Positions 16,633 to 24,463 of a stretch of DNA of 29,170 bases are shown one piece after another. Numbering within the stretch: position 1 is the first letter of the stretch; each line of letters starts with the position of its first letter. The translations under genes and the position numbers were made by a program. Origin of the DNA: an uncultured Collinsella sp. (GTDB lineage Bacteria; Actinomycetota; Coriobacteriia; Coriobacteriales; Coriobacteriaceae); contig CALGZY010000235.1 of the NCBI GenBank assembly GCA_937934355.1, positions 1 through 29,170 on the forward strand, given 5' to 3'. A model generated the notes under the pieces. It did no database searches. It was not told the origin of the DNA and was given only the letters and a program-made list of their open reading frames with translations.

Positions 16633-16662
16633 CAGGCCCCGCGGCAACCACCGCGGGGCCTG
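16633..16662 (+). terminator. Strong hairpin after clpX
   Basis: CAGGCCCCGCGG and CCGCGGGGCCTG form a perfect 12-pair stem with a 6-base loop, 12 bases after the clpX stop. Only a short weak T stretch follows (CCATTTA), so termination is likely but not textbook. Confidence 0.6.
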
Positions 16663-16668
16663 CCATTT

Positions 16669-16749
16669 AGGGACAGGTTTATTTTGGTCGGTTTTATATG
16701 GGCAACTGTCGTTTCCCCTGATAAAACCTACCAAAATAAACCTGTCCCT
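16669..16749. repeat. GGGACAGG-type long inverted repeat, family C copy 2
   Basis: Arms 16669-16697 and 16721-16749 match at 28 of 29 positions; they begin AGGGACAGGTTTATTTTGG. The loop is 23 bases. It follows the clpX hairpin directly. Confidence 0.85.
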
Positions 16750-16824
16750 TTTCGGCAGGTATGCCTGTGCTATTCTGTGAGATTGTCAAGTTAGTACCTT
16801 CAGACTGAAGTAATCGATACCTAA

Positions 16825-16937
16825 GGCGTGTCCGCCTGCTTGGTTTTCGTAGATTCCGCACGAGCCGAAGAGCACTAAATGTGCTCTTGGTGCGAGCCAG
16901 GACCTGACCGAGCGAAAACCAAGCAGGCGGACACGCC
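16825..16937 (+). repeat. Composite hairpin element upstream of valS, family F copy 1
   Basis: A perfect 25-base outer stem joins 16825-16849 (GGCGTGTCCGCCTGCTTGG onward) and 16913-16937. Inside it, AAGAGCAC-TAAAT-GTGCTCTT forms a second hairpin flanked by CGCAC/GTGCG. The core TTCCGCACG, AGCACTAAATGTGCT, TGCG, AGGAC is repeated in reverse orientation after valS. It lies in the probable valS leader, 20 bases before the ATG. No T-box consensus (GGTGGNACC) is present. Small frames through it look non-coding. Confidence 0.8.
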
Positions 16938-16957
16938 GATGGGACAGGGAGAGATAT

Positions 16958-19654
16958 ATGGAAGAAATGCCCAAGAACTACGATCCGTCGACCAACGAGC
17001 CGGCGATCCTGCAGAAGTGGCTCGACGGCGGCTACTACAAGCGCCGTGAGGGCGTGGGCGACTGCACCGTCACCATTCCGCCTCCCAACGTGACCGGCAA
17101 GCTCCACATGGGCCACGCTACCGACGACTCCATCCAGGACGCCATCATCCGCATGGCCCGCATGCGCGGCAAGTCCACGCGCTGGGTGCTCGGTACCGAT
17201 CACGCCGGTATCGCCACGCAGACCAAGGTCGACAAGAAGCTCAAGAGCGAGGGCATCAGTCGCCTGGAGATCGGTCGCGACAAGTTTGTCGACGCCTGCT
17301 GGGATTGGACCCACGAGTACGGTGGCATCATCGTCGAGCAGATCAAGCGCATGGGCTGCTCCGTCGACTTCGACAACGAGCGCTTCACCATGGACGAGGA
17401 CTACGTCCAGGCCGTGCGTAAGGTCTTCTGCGACTGGTACCACGACGGCCTGATCTACCGTGGCAAGCGTATCGTTAACTGGTGCCCCAACTGCACCACC
17501 GCCATCTCGGACGACGAGGCCGAATATAAGGACGAGAAGGGCCACCTGTGGCACCTGCGCTACCCGCTGACCGAGCCGGTCAACGGCCAGGATTACATCG
17601 TCGTCGCCACCACGCGCCCCGAGACCATGCTCGGCGACACGGGTGTCGCCGTCTCCCCGAAGGACCCCGAGAAGGCCGCCTTTGTGGGCAAGACCGTCAA
17701 GCTCCCCATCGTCGACCGCGAGATCCCCATCTTTGAGGATTGGCATGTCGATGCCAACTTTGGTTCCGGCTTTGTCAAGGTCACGCCGGCCCACGACCCC
17801 AACGATTACGCCATGGGTCAGGCCCACGACCTGCCGCAGATCAACATCTTCGACGAGCATGCGGTGGTCGTCGAGGGCTATGGCGAGTTCACCGGCATGA
17901 CCCGTGAGGAGTGCCGCGAGGCCGTCATCAAGTGGTTTGAGGAGCATGACCTGCTCGACCACGTCGAGGAGCACGACCACTCCGTCATGCACTGCTACCG
18001 TTGCGACGCCGCGCTGGAGCCGTGGCTGTCCGAGCAGTGGTTCGTCGCCGTCGATAAGCTTAAGGGGCCGGCGCTCGACGCCGTCAACTCCGGCAAGGTC
18101 ACCTTTCACCCCGCGCGCTGGACGCAGACCTACACCACCTGGATGGAGAATCTTAAGGACTGGTGCATCAGCCGCCAGCTGTGGTGGGGCCACCGCATTC
18201 CCGTGTTCTACTGCGAGGACTGCGGCTGGGAGGACGCCCTTACCGAGGACACCGACGTGTGCCCCAAGTGCGGCGGCCATCACGTGCATCAGGACGAGAA
18301 CGTGCTGGACACCTGGTTCAGCTCGCAGCTGTGGACCTTCGCCACGCAGGGCTGGCCGCAAAAGCCGGAGCTGCTCGAGGGTCATCACCCCACGACGGCG
18401 CTCGTCACCGCGCGCGACATCATCGCGCTGTGGGTCGCCCGCATGGTTATGAGCTCGCTGTACTTCCTGGACGAGGTGCCGTTTAAGGACGTCGTCATCT
18501 ACCCGACGATTCTTGCCAAGGACGGCAGCCGCATGTCCAAGTCCAAGGGCAACGGCGTTGACCCCATGGATCTCATTGGCATGTACGGCGCCGACGCCAT
18601 GCGCTACAACCTGCTGACGCTCTGCACCAACAACCAGGACGTCAAGTTTGACGCGAACATCGACAAGAAGACTAAGAAGCTTATCGACAGCCCGCGTACC
18701 GACCAGGCTAAGTCGTTTGTGACCAAGATCTGGAACGCAAGCCGCTTCCTGCTCATGAACATGGAGGGCTACACGCCCGGTGAGCCCGTCGTGGAGACGC
18801 CGGCCGACGCCTGGATGTTCAGCCGCCTGGCAAAGGCCGTGAAGATGGTCACCGAGGGCATCGAGAACTACACCTTTGGCGACATGGCCCGCGGCGTGCA
18901 GCAGTTCTTCTGGAACGAGGTCTGCGACTGGTACGTCGAGGTCACCAAGGCCCGTCTGAAGGGCGAGGGCCGTCTGCAGGCGCAGCGCAACCTGATTTTT
19001 GTGCTCGACACCTCCATTCGCCTGATGCACCCGCTTATGCCGTTTGTCACCGAGGAGATCTGGGACAACATGCCGGCGAGCGTGCTCGACCTGGACGTCG
19101 AGGGCAACGTGGACCGCGCCGAGGCGCTCATGATCGCCAAGTGGCCGGAGCCCGCCGATTACGCCAAGTATGTCGATGAGCCCGCCGAGCGCGCGTTTGA
19201 GCTGTGCCGCACCGTCGTTTCCGCCGCCCGCGCCACGCGTTCGCGTTATCGCTTGAGCCCCAAGGCCGAGCTCGACGTGGTCGTGCGCGCCGGTGCCGAG
19301 GACATCGAGAAGCTCGAGAGCCTGCGCTCGACGATTGAGCCGCTGGCGAACACGGCTTCTCTGGTCATGGGTACTGACGTTGAGAAGCCTCCCGCGAGTA
19401 TTGCCGTGGTCGACAGCGGCGTCGAGGCCTTTGTGGTGCTCGAGGGCAAGGTCGATCTATCGGCCGAGAAGGCACGCCTGGAGAAGGAGATCGCCGCGGC
19501 CCAGAAGGAGCTCGCCGGCTGCGAGAAGACGCTGGCCAACGAGGGCTTTGTGGCCAAGGCCGCACCTGCGGTGGTGCAGAAGAAGAGGGACCGTGCAGCT
19601 GAGCTCAAGGAGATCCTGGCGGCGCTGAACTCGCAGGTTGCTGACTTCTCGTAG
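16958..19654 (+). CDS. valS: Valyl-tRNA synthetase
   Basis: This class I synthetase charges tRNA-Val and edits mischarged Thr. The 898-residue length is typical. PPPNVTGKLHMGHATD holds the HIGH-type motif near residue 50, and the CP1 editing region includes VATTRPETMLGDTGV. Two CxxC pairs (CEDCGWEDAL and CPKCGG) form a zinc-ribbon-like insert. SRMSKSKGNGVDP is the KMSKS loop. A C-terminal coiled coil (KARLEKEIAAAQKELAG onward) is the tRNA-binding arm of ValRS. The ribosome site GGGAGAG precedes the ATG by about 4 bases. The gene is flanked by inverted copies of the family F element. Confidence 0.98.
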   Translation: MEEMPKNYDPSTNEPAILQKWLDGGYYKRREGVGDCTVTIPPPNVTGKLHMGHATDDSIQDAIIRMARMRGKSTRWVLGTDHAGIATQTKVDKKLKSEGISRLEIGRDKFVDACWDWTHEYGGIIVEQIKRMGCSVDFDNERFTMDEDYVQAVRKVFCDWYHDGLIYRGKRIVNWCPNCTTAISDDEAEYKDEKGHLWHLRYPLTEPVNGQDYIVVATTRPETMLGDTGVAVSPKDPEKAAFVGKTVKLPIVDREIPIFEDWHVDANFGSGFVKVTPAHDPNDYAMGQAHDLPQINIFDEHAVVVEGYGEFTGMTREECREAVIKWFEEHDLLDHVEEHDHSVMHCYRCDAALEPWLSEQWFVAVDKLKGPALDAVNSGKVTFHPARWTQTYTTWMENLKDWCISRQLWWGHRIPVFYCEDCGWEDALTEDTDVCPKCGGHHVHQDENVLDTWFSSQLWTFATQGWPQKPELLEGHHPTTALVTARDIIALWVARMVMSSLYFLDEVPFKDVVIYPTILAKDGSRMSKSKGNGVDPMDLIGMYGADAMRYNLLTLCTNNQDVKFDANIDKKTKKLIDSPRTDQAKSFVTKIWNASRFLLMNMEGYTPGEPVVETPADAWMFSRLAKAVKMVTEGIENYTFGDMARGVQQFFWNEVCDWYVEVTKARLKGEGRLQAQRNLIFVLDTSIRLMHPLMPFVTEEIWDNMPASVLDLDVEGNVDRAEALMIAKWPEPADYAKYVDEPAERAFELCRTVVSAARATRSRYRLSPKAELDVVVRAGAEDIEKLESLRSTIEPLANTASLVMGTDVEKPPASIAVVDSGVEAFVVLEGKVDLSAEKARLEKEIAAAQKELAGCEKTLANEGFVAKAAPAVVQKKRDRAAELKEILAALNSQVADFS

Positions 19655-19673
19655 GTCTAACTTGGGGGCGCGT

Positions 19674-19774
19674 CCCGATGCTTTGCTCTCCGCTGCGGAC
19701 AGTCCTGCGCAAGACGGACAGCACATTAAGTGCTGTCCTTTGCGTGCGGAACTTGCGGCGAGCAAAGCATCGGG
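19674..19774 (-). repeat. Composite hairpin element downstream of valS, family F copy 2
   Basis: CCCGATGCTTTGCTC (19674-19688) pairs perfectly with 19760-19774, with four more pairs inside. The inner hairpin GGACAGCAC-ATTAA-GTGCTGTCC is perfect. Read on the minus strand the core (TTCCGCACG, AGCACTTAATGTGCT, TTGCG, AGGAC) matches the copy upstream of valS, although the outer arms differ. The remaining bases up to folC show no gene. Confidence 0.8.
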
Positions 19775-19933
19775 CCGCTCCTAGTTCGTTTACGTGGTTG
19801 TTTGCAACTGGCGTGTTAGGGCCACTGGGTTGTGGCCTTGATTCTGCTGCAAAGCGGTGTTTGGCTGATATTTTGAATGGGAGGGGCTCGTTGTTGATTC
19901 GGGCCTCTTTTTATGTTGAGGGGACTTTGGGTT

Positions 19934-21277
19934 ATGGCTAAGCGTTCTGGGTCGTATTCTGTGCCGTTCTCGTTTGAGTTGCTTTCGTTTGATGAGGCTG
20001 TTGGGCTGGCTGCTGATACGGGGCGGATTTCTGGGGATGCTGGGCCTCTGCTTGAGACGGTTGTCGATATGCTCGATGAGCTGGGACGTCCGGACGAGTA
20101 TTTCGATTGCATTCAGGTTGCCGGCACCAATGGCAAGACTTCGACCACGCGTTTTTCGGCTGCCATTCTTCGTGGTGAGGGGCTCAAGACCGCGCTGTAT
20201 ACGTCGCCGCAGCTGGTGCGCTTTCCCGAGCGCATGGAGGTCGATGGACGCGTCGTGAGCGACGAGGCCTTTGCTCGTGGCGTTTCGGCAGCTGTTGAGG
20301 CGGGACATCGCGTGAATGCGCGCCGTGTGGCGGCGGGGGAGCGCGCCTATACCATCACGCCGTTTGACCTGCTGACGGCTGCTGCACTGGTGGTGTTTGC
20401 CGAGGCTTGCGTGGACGTGGCCGTGCTTGAGGTCGGCATGGGCGGACGCTGGGATGCTACGAGTGCGACCGATCCCGTGGCCGTCGCCATTACGGGCATT
20501 GGACTCGACCATACGAAGGTCCTTGGCGATACGCTCGAGGCCATTGCGGGGGAGAAGGCTGCGGTTATCAAACCCGGGCGCCTGGTTGTGCTTGGCGAGG
20601 GCACGCATGAGGCGAGTGTTCAGTGTGTGATGGATGCCCGTTGCCGTGAGTGCGGCGTAGTGCCGCTCGTGGTGAGCCACACGACGACCAAACTTCCGGC
20701 ACACGTGGGCGATACGGTGGAGTTTAGCTGCACCACGCCGCGTGCGATCTATACGTCGAGCATGGTCAAGCCGGCCTATCAGCCGCAGAATGCCGCGTGT
20801 GCGATTATGCTGTGCGAGGGCTATTTGGGTCGCGAGCTCGACCACGATGCACTCGACGCTTCGCTTATGGGCTGCCCCACGCCGGGTCGCTTTGATGTGC
20901 TGGGAACCAATCCGCTCAAGCTGATCGACGCCTGCCATAACCCCCAGAGCTGCGAGAACTTTGTGAGCGCGCTGGACGAGATCGATCCGTGCGTAGAGAA
21001 TCGCCCCACGCTGCTATGCGCCGCGCTGGCCGATAAGGACGTGGCGGGCATCGTCGACGAGCTTGTTCCGGCGTTCCCCCGTGTGGCCGTGACCCAGACC
21101 GATTCCGATCGCGCCCTGCCGGCGGAGGAGCTCGCTGCCCTGGTGGATGCCGACAAGCTCGCGGGCGTGTACCCCAGCGTATCCGAGGCCCTCGCAGCCC
21201 TCGATGCCGCCGGCGAGCCCTTCGTAGCAGCCGGCACCATCACCCTAGCCGGCGAAGTAGCCGGCCTGTTGCGCTGA
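19934..21277 (+). CDS. folC: Folylpolyglutamate synthase / dihydrofolate synthase
   Basis: FolC adds glutamates to folates and may also make dihydrofolate from dihydropteroate. The product has 447 residues. The Mur-ligase ATP-binding loop is QVAGTNGKTSTTRFSA. Next come YTSPQLVRFPERMEVDGR, the VGMGGRWDATSATDP metal and substrate loop, and TGIGLDHTKVLGDTLEAIAGEKA. The C-terminal ligase domain has PGRFDVLG and DACHNPQS. The ATG at 19934 has GAGGGG 10 bases upstream. An ATG at 19913 (seven residues longer) has no ribosome site. Whether the enzyme has both activities cannot be told from sequence. Confidence 0.93.
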   Translation: MAKRSGSYSVPFSFELLSFDEAVGLAADTGRISGDAGPLLETVVDMLDELGRPDEYFDCIQVAGTNGKTSTTRFSAAILRGEGLKTALYTSPQLVRFPERMEVDGRVVSDEAFARGVSAAVEAGHRVNARRVAAGERAYTITPFDLLTAAALVVFAEACVDVAVLEVGMGGRWDATSATDPVAVAITGIGLDHTKVLGDTLEAIAGEKAAVIKPGRLVVLGEGTHEASVQCVMDARCRECGVVPLVVSHTTTKLPAHVGDTVEFSCTTPRAIYTSSMVKPAYQPQNAACAIMLCEGYLGRELDHDALDASLMGCPTPGRFDVLGTNPLKLIDACHNPQSCENFVSALDEIDPCVENRPTLLCAALADKDVAGIVDELVPAFPRVAVTQTDSDRALPAEELAALVDADKLAGVYPSVSEALAALDAAGEPFVAAGTITLAGEVAGLLR

Positions 21278-21291
21278 CCCGTCCCCTCATT

Positions 21292-21358
21292 AGTTGCGGT
21301 GAAATACGGACTGTTTTACAAGCCAGAAGCCTCAAACAGTCCGTATATCACCGCAACT
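21292..21358. repeat. Palindromic element, family A copy 4
   Basis: Arms 21292-21316 and 21334-21358 pair at 24 of 25 positions: outer AGTTGCGGTGAAAT, inner ACGGACTGTTT. The loop is 17 bases. It lies 15 bases after folC and about 30 bases from the IS110 element edge. Confidence 0.9.
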
Positions 21359-21481
21359 CAAAAGCAGCCAATTTGGGACGTGTCTCTATAGTTTTGTCAA
21401 CCGCGTGCTTCGCGCCATTTCGGCATGACGCATCCGGGCGCCTGGCGCCCCCGCTTCCTCTTCGGTTGATCCCGCCGCCCG

Positions 21482-22647
21482 CTAGGCCGCGTACGGGACG
21501 GCGTCGCGCATGATCGCGTAGATGACCTTGAGCCTCTTCCTCGCGACCGCCTTCAGCGCCTTGCTGTGCCTCATCCCCCTCGCCCTGCACTCCCCGTAGT
21601 ACCTCCCGAACCTGTTGTCCGTGCCGATGAGGGAGTTGCAGCTGAATATGAGCAGGTTCTTGAGCTGCCTGTTCCCGCCGCGCTGCGGCGACGTCGACCT
21701 GATGCTGCTCCCGGAGCGCCTGTCTGACGGCGCCACGCCGCAATAGCTCGCGAGCTCGTCGTGCCCCCTGAACGCGGATATGTCGATCGACGTCACCAGC
21801 GCCGCGGCGGTCTTGGGGCCGATCCCGGGCACCGTGAGGAGGCACTCGTAGACCTCGTCGCCCGCCAGCGAGTCGGCCACGAGCGAGTCGAGCTCCTCGA
21901 TGTCGGCGTCGAGGGAGGCTATCTCCCGGGCGAGCATCCGGACCGCGACGTCCTCGCCGGCCGGGAGCCGCCTTCCCGAGCGCGACGAGGCCAGCAGCGC
22001 CTCCCAGAGCCTCCTGGCCCCCGCCGCGGGGGCGCCCGCGCGCCTGGCGGCGTTCGAGAACCTGCGCCAGCCGGCGGCCGAGCACCCGGCGGCCCCGCCG
22101 AACTCGGCCAGCATCGACACCTGCCAGCGGCTCGACGGGTCGACCGCGCCCTCGAGCGCGGGGTCGGCCTCGAGCAGGGTCGCGCGCAGCCTGTTCTTCG
22201 CGCGGGTCCTGGCGGACGACGCGAACTCGCGCTGCGACGACAGGATCCGCAGCGAGGCGGCCCCTCGGGCTCCTCGGGCGCCGGCCTGAGGGCGCGGGGC
22301 ACGCCGAGCGCGGTGCGCGCGATCACCTCGGCGTCGATGGCATCGGTCTTCGCGGTGCCGGGGAACATCCCGCGGGCCTGCTTCTCGGCATATCCGGGCA
22401 GGTAGGCGCAGGGGTTCCCGTGCGCATGGGCGCGCGCGAGGACCAGTGCGCCGATGTTCCGCTTCTGGTCGACGACGACCAGCGCGCCGGAGCCGGCCCG
22501 CTCGAGCAGCCGGTCGATGTCGTCGGGCCTGTTTGCCAGCTCGGCCCTGAAGGCGACGCCCCCTCCCGCATCGAGCGCGCACGCGCTGTGCGAGCTCTTC
22601 CCGACGTCGATTCCCAGGTAGGCCACGGGCGTCTCTGCTGCAGGCAT
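21482..22647 (-). pseudogene. IS110-family transposase, frameshifted
   Basis: The reading frame from ATG 22647 encodes the RuvC-like DEDD domain: AYLGIDVGKSSHSACALD, LVVVDQKRNIG, and KTDAIDAEVIARTALG. Near 22261 the coding frame changes by -1. The second frame continues with ASLRILSSQREFASSARTR, then the Transposase_20 domain (LLTVPGIGPKTAAALVTSID, SYCGVAPSDRRSGSS, GGNRQLKNLL) and ends at 21482. Joined, the product would have about 388 residues, normal for the family. The shift falls at a run of four G on the coding strand (plus-strand CCCC, 22261-22264); one more G restores a smooth EPEGAASLRI junction. This is either a mutation, an assembly error, or a programmed -1 shift. GGGAGAGG precedes the ATG at good spacing. 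Confidence 0.85.
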
Positions 22648-22664
22648 GGTGTATCCTCTCCCTT

Positions 22665-22855
22665 GAGCCGGCCGTTAGCCGCGGAAGCGACACCCACATT
22701 ACCCGGCCGTGGCCCGGTCCGGGCCCGGCACATCTCTATCAGTCGTTCCCCGCGGCCCCTCCCGCCCCGGCGGCAACACGTCCCGGGCCCTCTACGGGGC
22801 AGGGGCTGACGGCCGTCCGGGGCGGTCGGCCAGCGACCACCGGTACGGCTCAATC
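22665..22855 (-). ncRNA. Candidate bridge-RNA region of the IS110 element
   Basis: Between the transposase start and the element end lies a stretch with no coding frame and several hairpins. These include a 7-1-7 palindrome GGCCCGG-T-CCGGGCC (22711-22725) and GGTCG-GCCAG-CGACC (22824-22838). IS110-group elements encode a bridge RNA with target- and donor-binding loops in this position, upstream of the recombinase. The match is by position and structure only; the loops were not assigned. Confidence 0.4.
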
Positions 22856-22872
22856 GTATAGCCGTGCAACGG

Positions 22873-22898
22873 AAAAGAGCCGCCCTTTCGGACGACTC
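22873..22898 (-). terminator. Minus-strand intrinsic terminator
   Basis: On the minus strand GAGTCGTCC-GAAA-GGGCGGCTC forms a 9-pair stem (two wobbles) with a GNRA loop, followed by TTTT. It faces the IS element and would stop transcripts coming from pepQ. Confidence 0.6.
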
Positions 22899-22959
22899 AA
22901 ACTGTAATGGGGCTTTTTTAGCTGTCTTGTGCCCCGAGTTGACTCGCTTGCCTCGAAAT

Positions 22960-23098
22960 GGGCCTATCTACTACGTTTTGGCGACTACCCTCGACCAGAC
23001 GGAAAATCGCAAAATTAAAACCGCAGGTAGACGGCTTGCTGTTTTTCAAAAAAGACCCGCATGGTCGACCCATGCGGGTTAAACGTAGTAGATAGCCC
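22960..23098. repeat. Inverted-repeat element enclosing a terminator, family D
   Basis: The arms GGGCCTATCTACTACGTTT (22960-22978) and AAACGTAGTAGATAGCCC (23081-23098) are complementary apart from one extra C. They flank about 100 bases that contain the pepQ-side terminator at 23047-23079. No convincing coding frame is inside. Confidence 0.7.
23047..23079 (-). terminator. Intrinsic terminator, probably of the M24 peptidase gene
   Basis: On the minus strand ACCCGCATGG-GTCGA-CCATGCGGGT is a perfect 10-pair stem followed by C and six T. It lies about 80 bases past the peptidase stop codon. Confidence 0.85.
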
Positions 23099-23122
23099 GT
23101 TTTTGTGGCGCGACGTAATCGC

Positions 23123-23155
23123 AATGTGACAAAGGGGCTGTCCCTTTGTCACATT
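23123..23155. repeat. GGGACAG-type hairpin, family C copy 3
   Basis: AATGTGACAAAGGG (23123-23136) pairs perfectly with CCCTTTGTCACATT (23142-23155) around a 5-base loop. It abuts the stop codon of the peptidase gene (23158). Minus-strand reading includes AAAGGGACAGCCCC, the family C core. Confidence 0.85.
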
Positions 23156-23157
23156 GG

Positions 23158-24246
23158 CTAGTCTAGGCGGAGCGGATCGTGGGGGTAGGCGTTGAGAATC
23201 TCGACGCCGGACTCGGTGACCAGGGCCAGGTCCTCGATGCGGACGCCGGTGCGGCCGGGGAGGTAGATGCCCGGCTCGATGGAGAACGTCATGCCCGGCT
23301 GTACGACCTGCTCGTTGGCGAGTGAAACGTCGCCCGGCTCGTGGTCCTGCAAGCCGATCGAGTGTCCCAGGCGATGCGTAAAGTACTGCCCATAGCCCGC
23401 ATCCTCAATCACGTCGCGTGCGGCGCGGTCCAGGTCACACATGCGCACGCCCGGTGCGATGAGCGCCTCGGCGGCCTCGTTGGCGCGGCGCACGATGTCG
23501 TAGATGCGCGCCGTCTCCTCGTCTGGCTCGCCCCAAGAGAACGTGCGCGTCATGTCCGAGCAATAGTTGCAGTGACGTCCGCCAATGTCGAACAGCACCA
23601 CGTCGCCGCGCTTGAGTACCGTATCGTCGGGTTCGTGATGCGGGTCGCCGGCGTTGGCACCAAAGCTCACGATGGGCGGAAAGCTAAAGCCCTCGCAGCC
23701 GTGCTTGCGATACAAGCCGAGCATCTGGTCGGCAATTTCGCGCTCCGTTACACCTTCGTGGACGAGCTTAATCGCGTCATCCATCACGGCGTCGTTAGCG
23801 GCCGAGGACATGCGCATGAGCTCCTGCTCGGCGGCATCCTTGTGGGTGCGCGCGGCGGTGACGGCAAAGTCGCCCAGGAAAAACTCGCTTGCGGCGTGGC
23901 GCTCCATGAGCGGCATCAAAAAGCCGGAGCGCATGACGGTATCGATGCCGAGTGGTTTGGTCGGATCGACCTCGCGAGCGATGGCGTCGGCCACGACGTC
24001 GGTATCGGTGTGGTAGGCAACGCGCGCATTGTCATACTCGGGCAGCTGATGCAGCGCGTTGACCAGGATCACGGGCTCGCTACCGCGTGCGAGCAGCACG
24101 CCGCAAAAACGCTCGAACATATCGGCATAAAAACCGGTCAGGTAATAAATCGACCACGGGTCGTTTACGAGCAGCTGTGCGCCGGGGTGCTGAGCCTCGA
24201 GCGCATCGAGCACGCGCGCCACACGCTGGTCATCGACATGTGCCAT
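23158..24246 (-). CDS. M24-family metallopeptidase (Xaa-Pro dipeptidase/aminopeptidase type)
   Basis: The 362-residue cytoplasmic enzyme should cleave peptides with proline at the second position. The N-terminal creatinase-like domain contains DPWSIYYLTGFYADMF. The C-terminal pita-bread domain carries the metal ligands in order: Asp in LFDIGGRHCNYCSDMTRTF (two Asp), His in HRLGHSIGLQDHEPG, Glu in MTFSIEPGIYL, and Glu in GVRIEDLALVT. The start at 24246 (MAHVDDQ) is chosen because AAAGGA lies 7 bases upstream. The frame continues 28 codons further without similarity to the family. It is a single gene with a terminator downstream. PepQ and PepP cannot be distinguished with certainty. Confidence 0.93.
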   Translation of the reverse strand: MAHVDDQRVARVLDALEAQHPGAQLLVNDPWSIYYLTGFYADMFERFCGVLLARGSEPVILVNALHQLPEYDNARVAYHTDTDVVADAIAREVDPTKPLGIDTVMRSGFLMPLMERHAASEFFLGDFAVTAARTHKDAAEQELMRMSSAANDAVMDDAIKLVHEGVTEREIADQMLGLYRKHGCEGFSFPPIVSFGANAGDPHHEPDDTVLKRGDVVLFDIGGRHCNYCSDMTRTFSWGEPDEETARIYDIVRRANEAAEALIAPGVRMCDLDRAARDVIEDAGYGQYFTHRLGHSIGLQDHEPGDVSLANEQVVQPGMTFSIEPGIYLPGRTGVRIEDLALVTESGVEILNAYPHDPLRLD

Positions 24247-24331
24247 ACATCGTCCTTTCGCTAGGGTGCCACCATGGTATCCCAAGCCTGGCACATAGGG
24301 ACACTCCTTTGCATCCCATGCGGCCCTCATA

Positions 24332-24398
24332 AGCTGCGGTGAAATACGGACTGTTTAGCAGCCTGAAGCCATAAAATAGTCCGTATTTCACCGCAACT
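24332..24398. repeat. Palindromic element, family A copy 5
   Basis: Arms 24332-24356 and 24374-24398 are imperfect inverted repeats: outer AGCTGCGGTGAAAT, inner ACGGACTGTTT against AAATAGTCCGT. It lies between the M24 peptidase start and the end of the flavoprotein operon. It is the most diverged member of the CGGACTG subfamily. Confidence 0.85.
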
Positions 24399-24422
24399 GA
24401 GGAGGGCGGGGTGGATGGCGGG

Positions 24423-24463
24423 GTAGCTAAAAGAGCCCCGTCCCTAATTAGCTACTTGGGCTC
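24423..24463 (-). terminator. Possible terminator and family C hairpin at the end of the flavoprotein operon
   Basis: On the minus strand GAGCCC (24458-24463) pairs with GGGCTC (24433-24438), followed by TTTT; the left arm lies in the last codons of the DUF1667 gene. An alternative stem pairs GTAGCTAA with TTAGCTAC (24423-24430, 24448-24455). The loop contains AGGGACGGGGCTC, similar to the family C core. Confidence 0.45.

Larger units (their letters stand above)
21386..22861 (-). mobile_element. IS110-family insertion sequence (ends approximate)
   Basis: The element consists of a minus-strand DEDD-type transposase gene, a GC-rich non-coding stretch of about 200 bases upstream of it, and about 95 bases downstream. 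Like other IS110 elements it lacks clear terminal inverted repeats. Both estimated ends show a related short sequence: TATAG followed within 10 bases by CAAC, at 21387-21401 and 22857-22870. The ends are guesses based on that and on base composition. Its GC content is visibly above that of the flanks. Confidence 0.75.

Noticed and set aside
16750..16957. T-box riboswitch upstream of valS
   Set aside because: No GGTGGNACC-type antiterminator sequence and no terminator with T tail; only the composite hairpin element is seen.
16694..19030. 778-codon minus-strand frame opposite valS
   Set aside because: Antisense shadow; it also runs through intergenic hairpin elements.
19678..19941. Small frames through the hairpin elements around valS (also 16786-16974)
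   Set aside because: Similar translations arise because the DNA element is repeated; no ribosome site and no codon signal.
22264..22699. N-terminal part of the 405-codon frame of the IS110 transposase
   Set aside because: Arg-rich out-of-frame translation; the true N-terminal domain is in the other frame from 22647.
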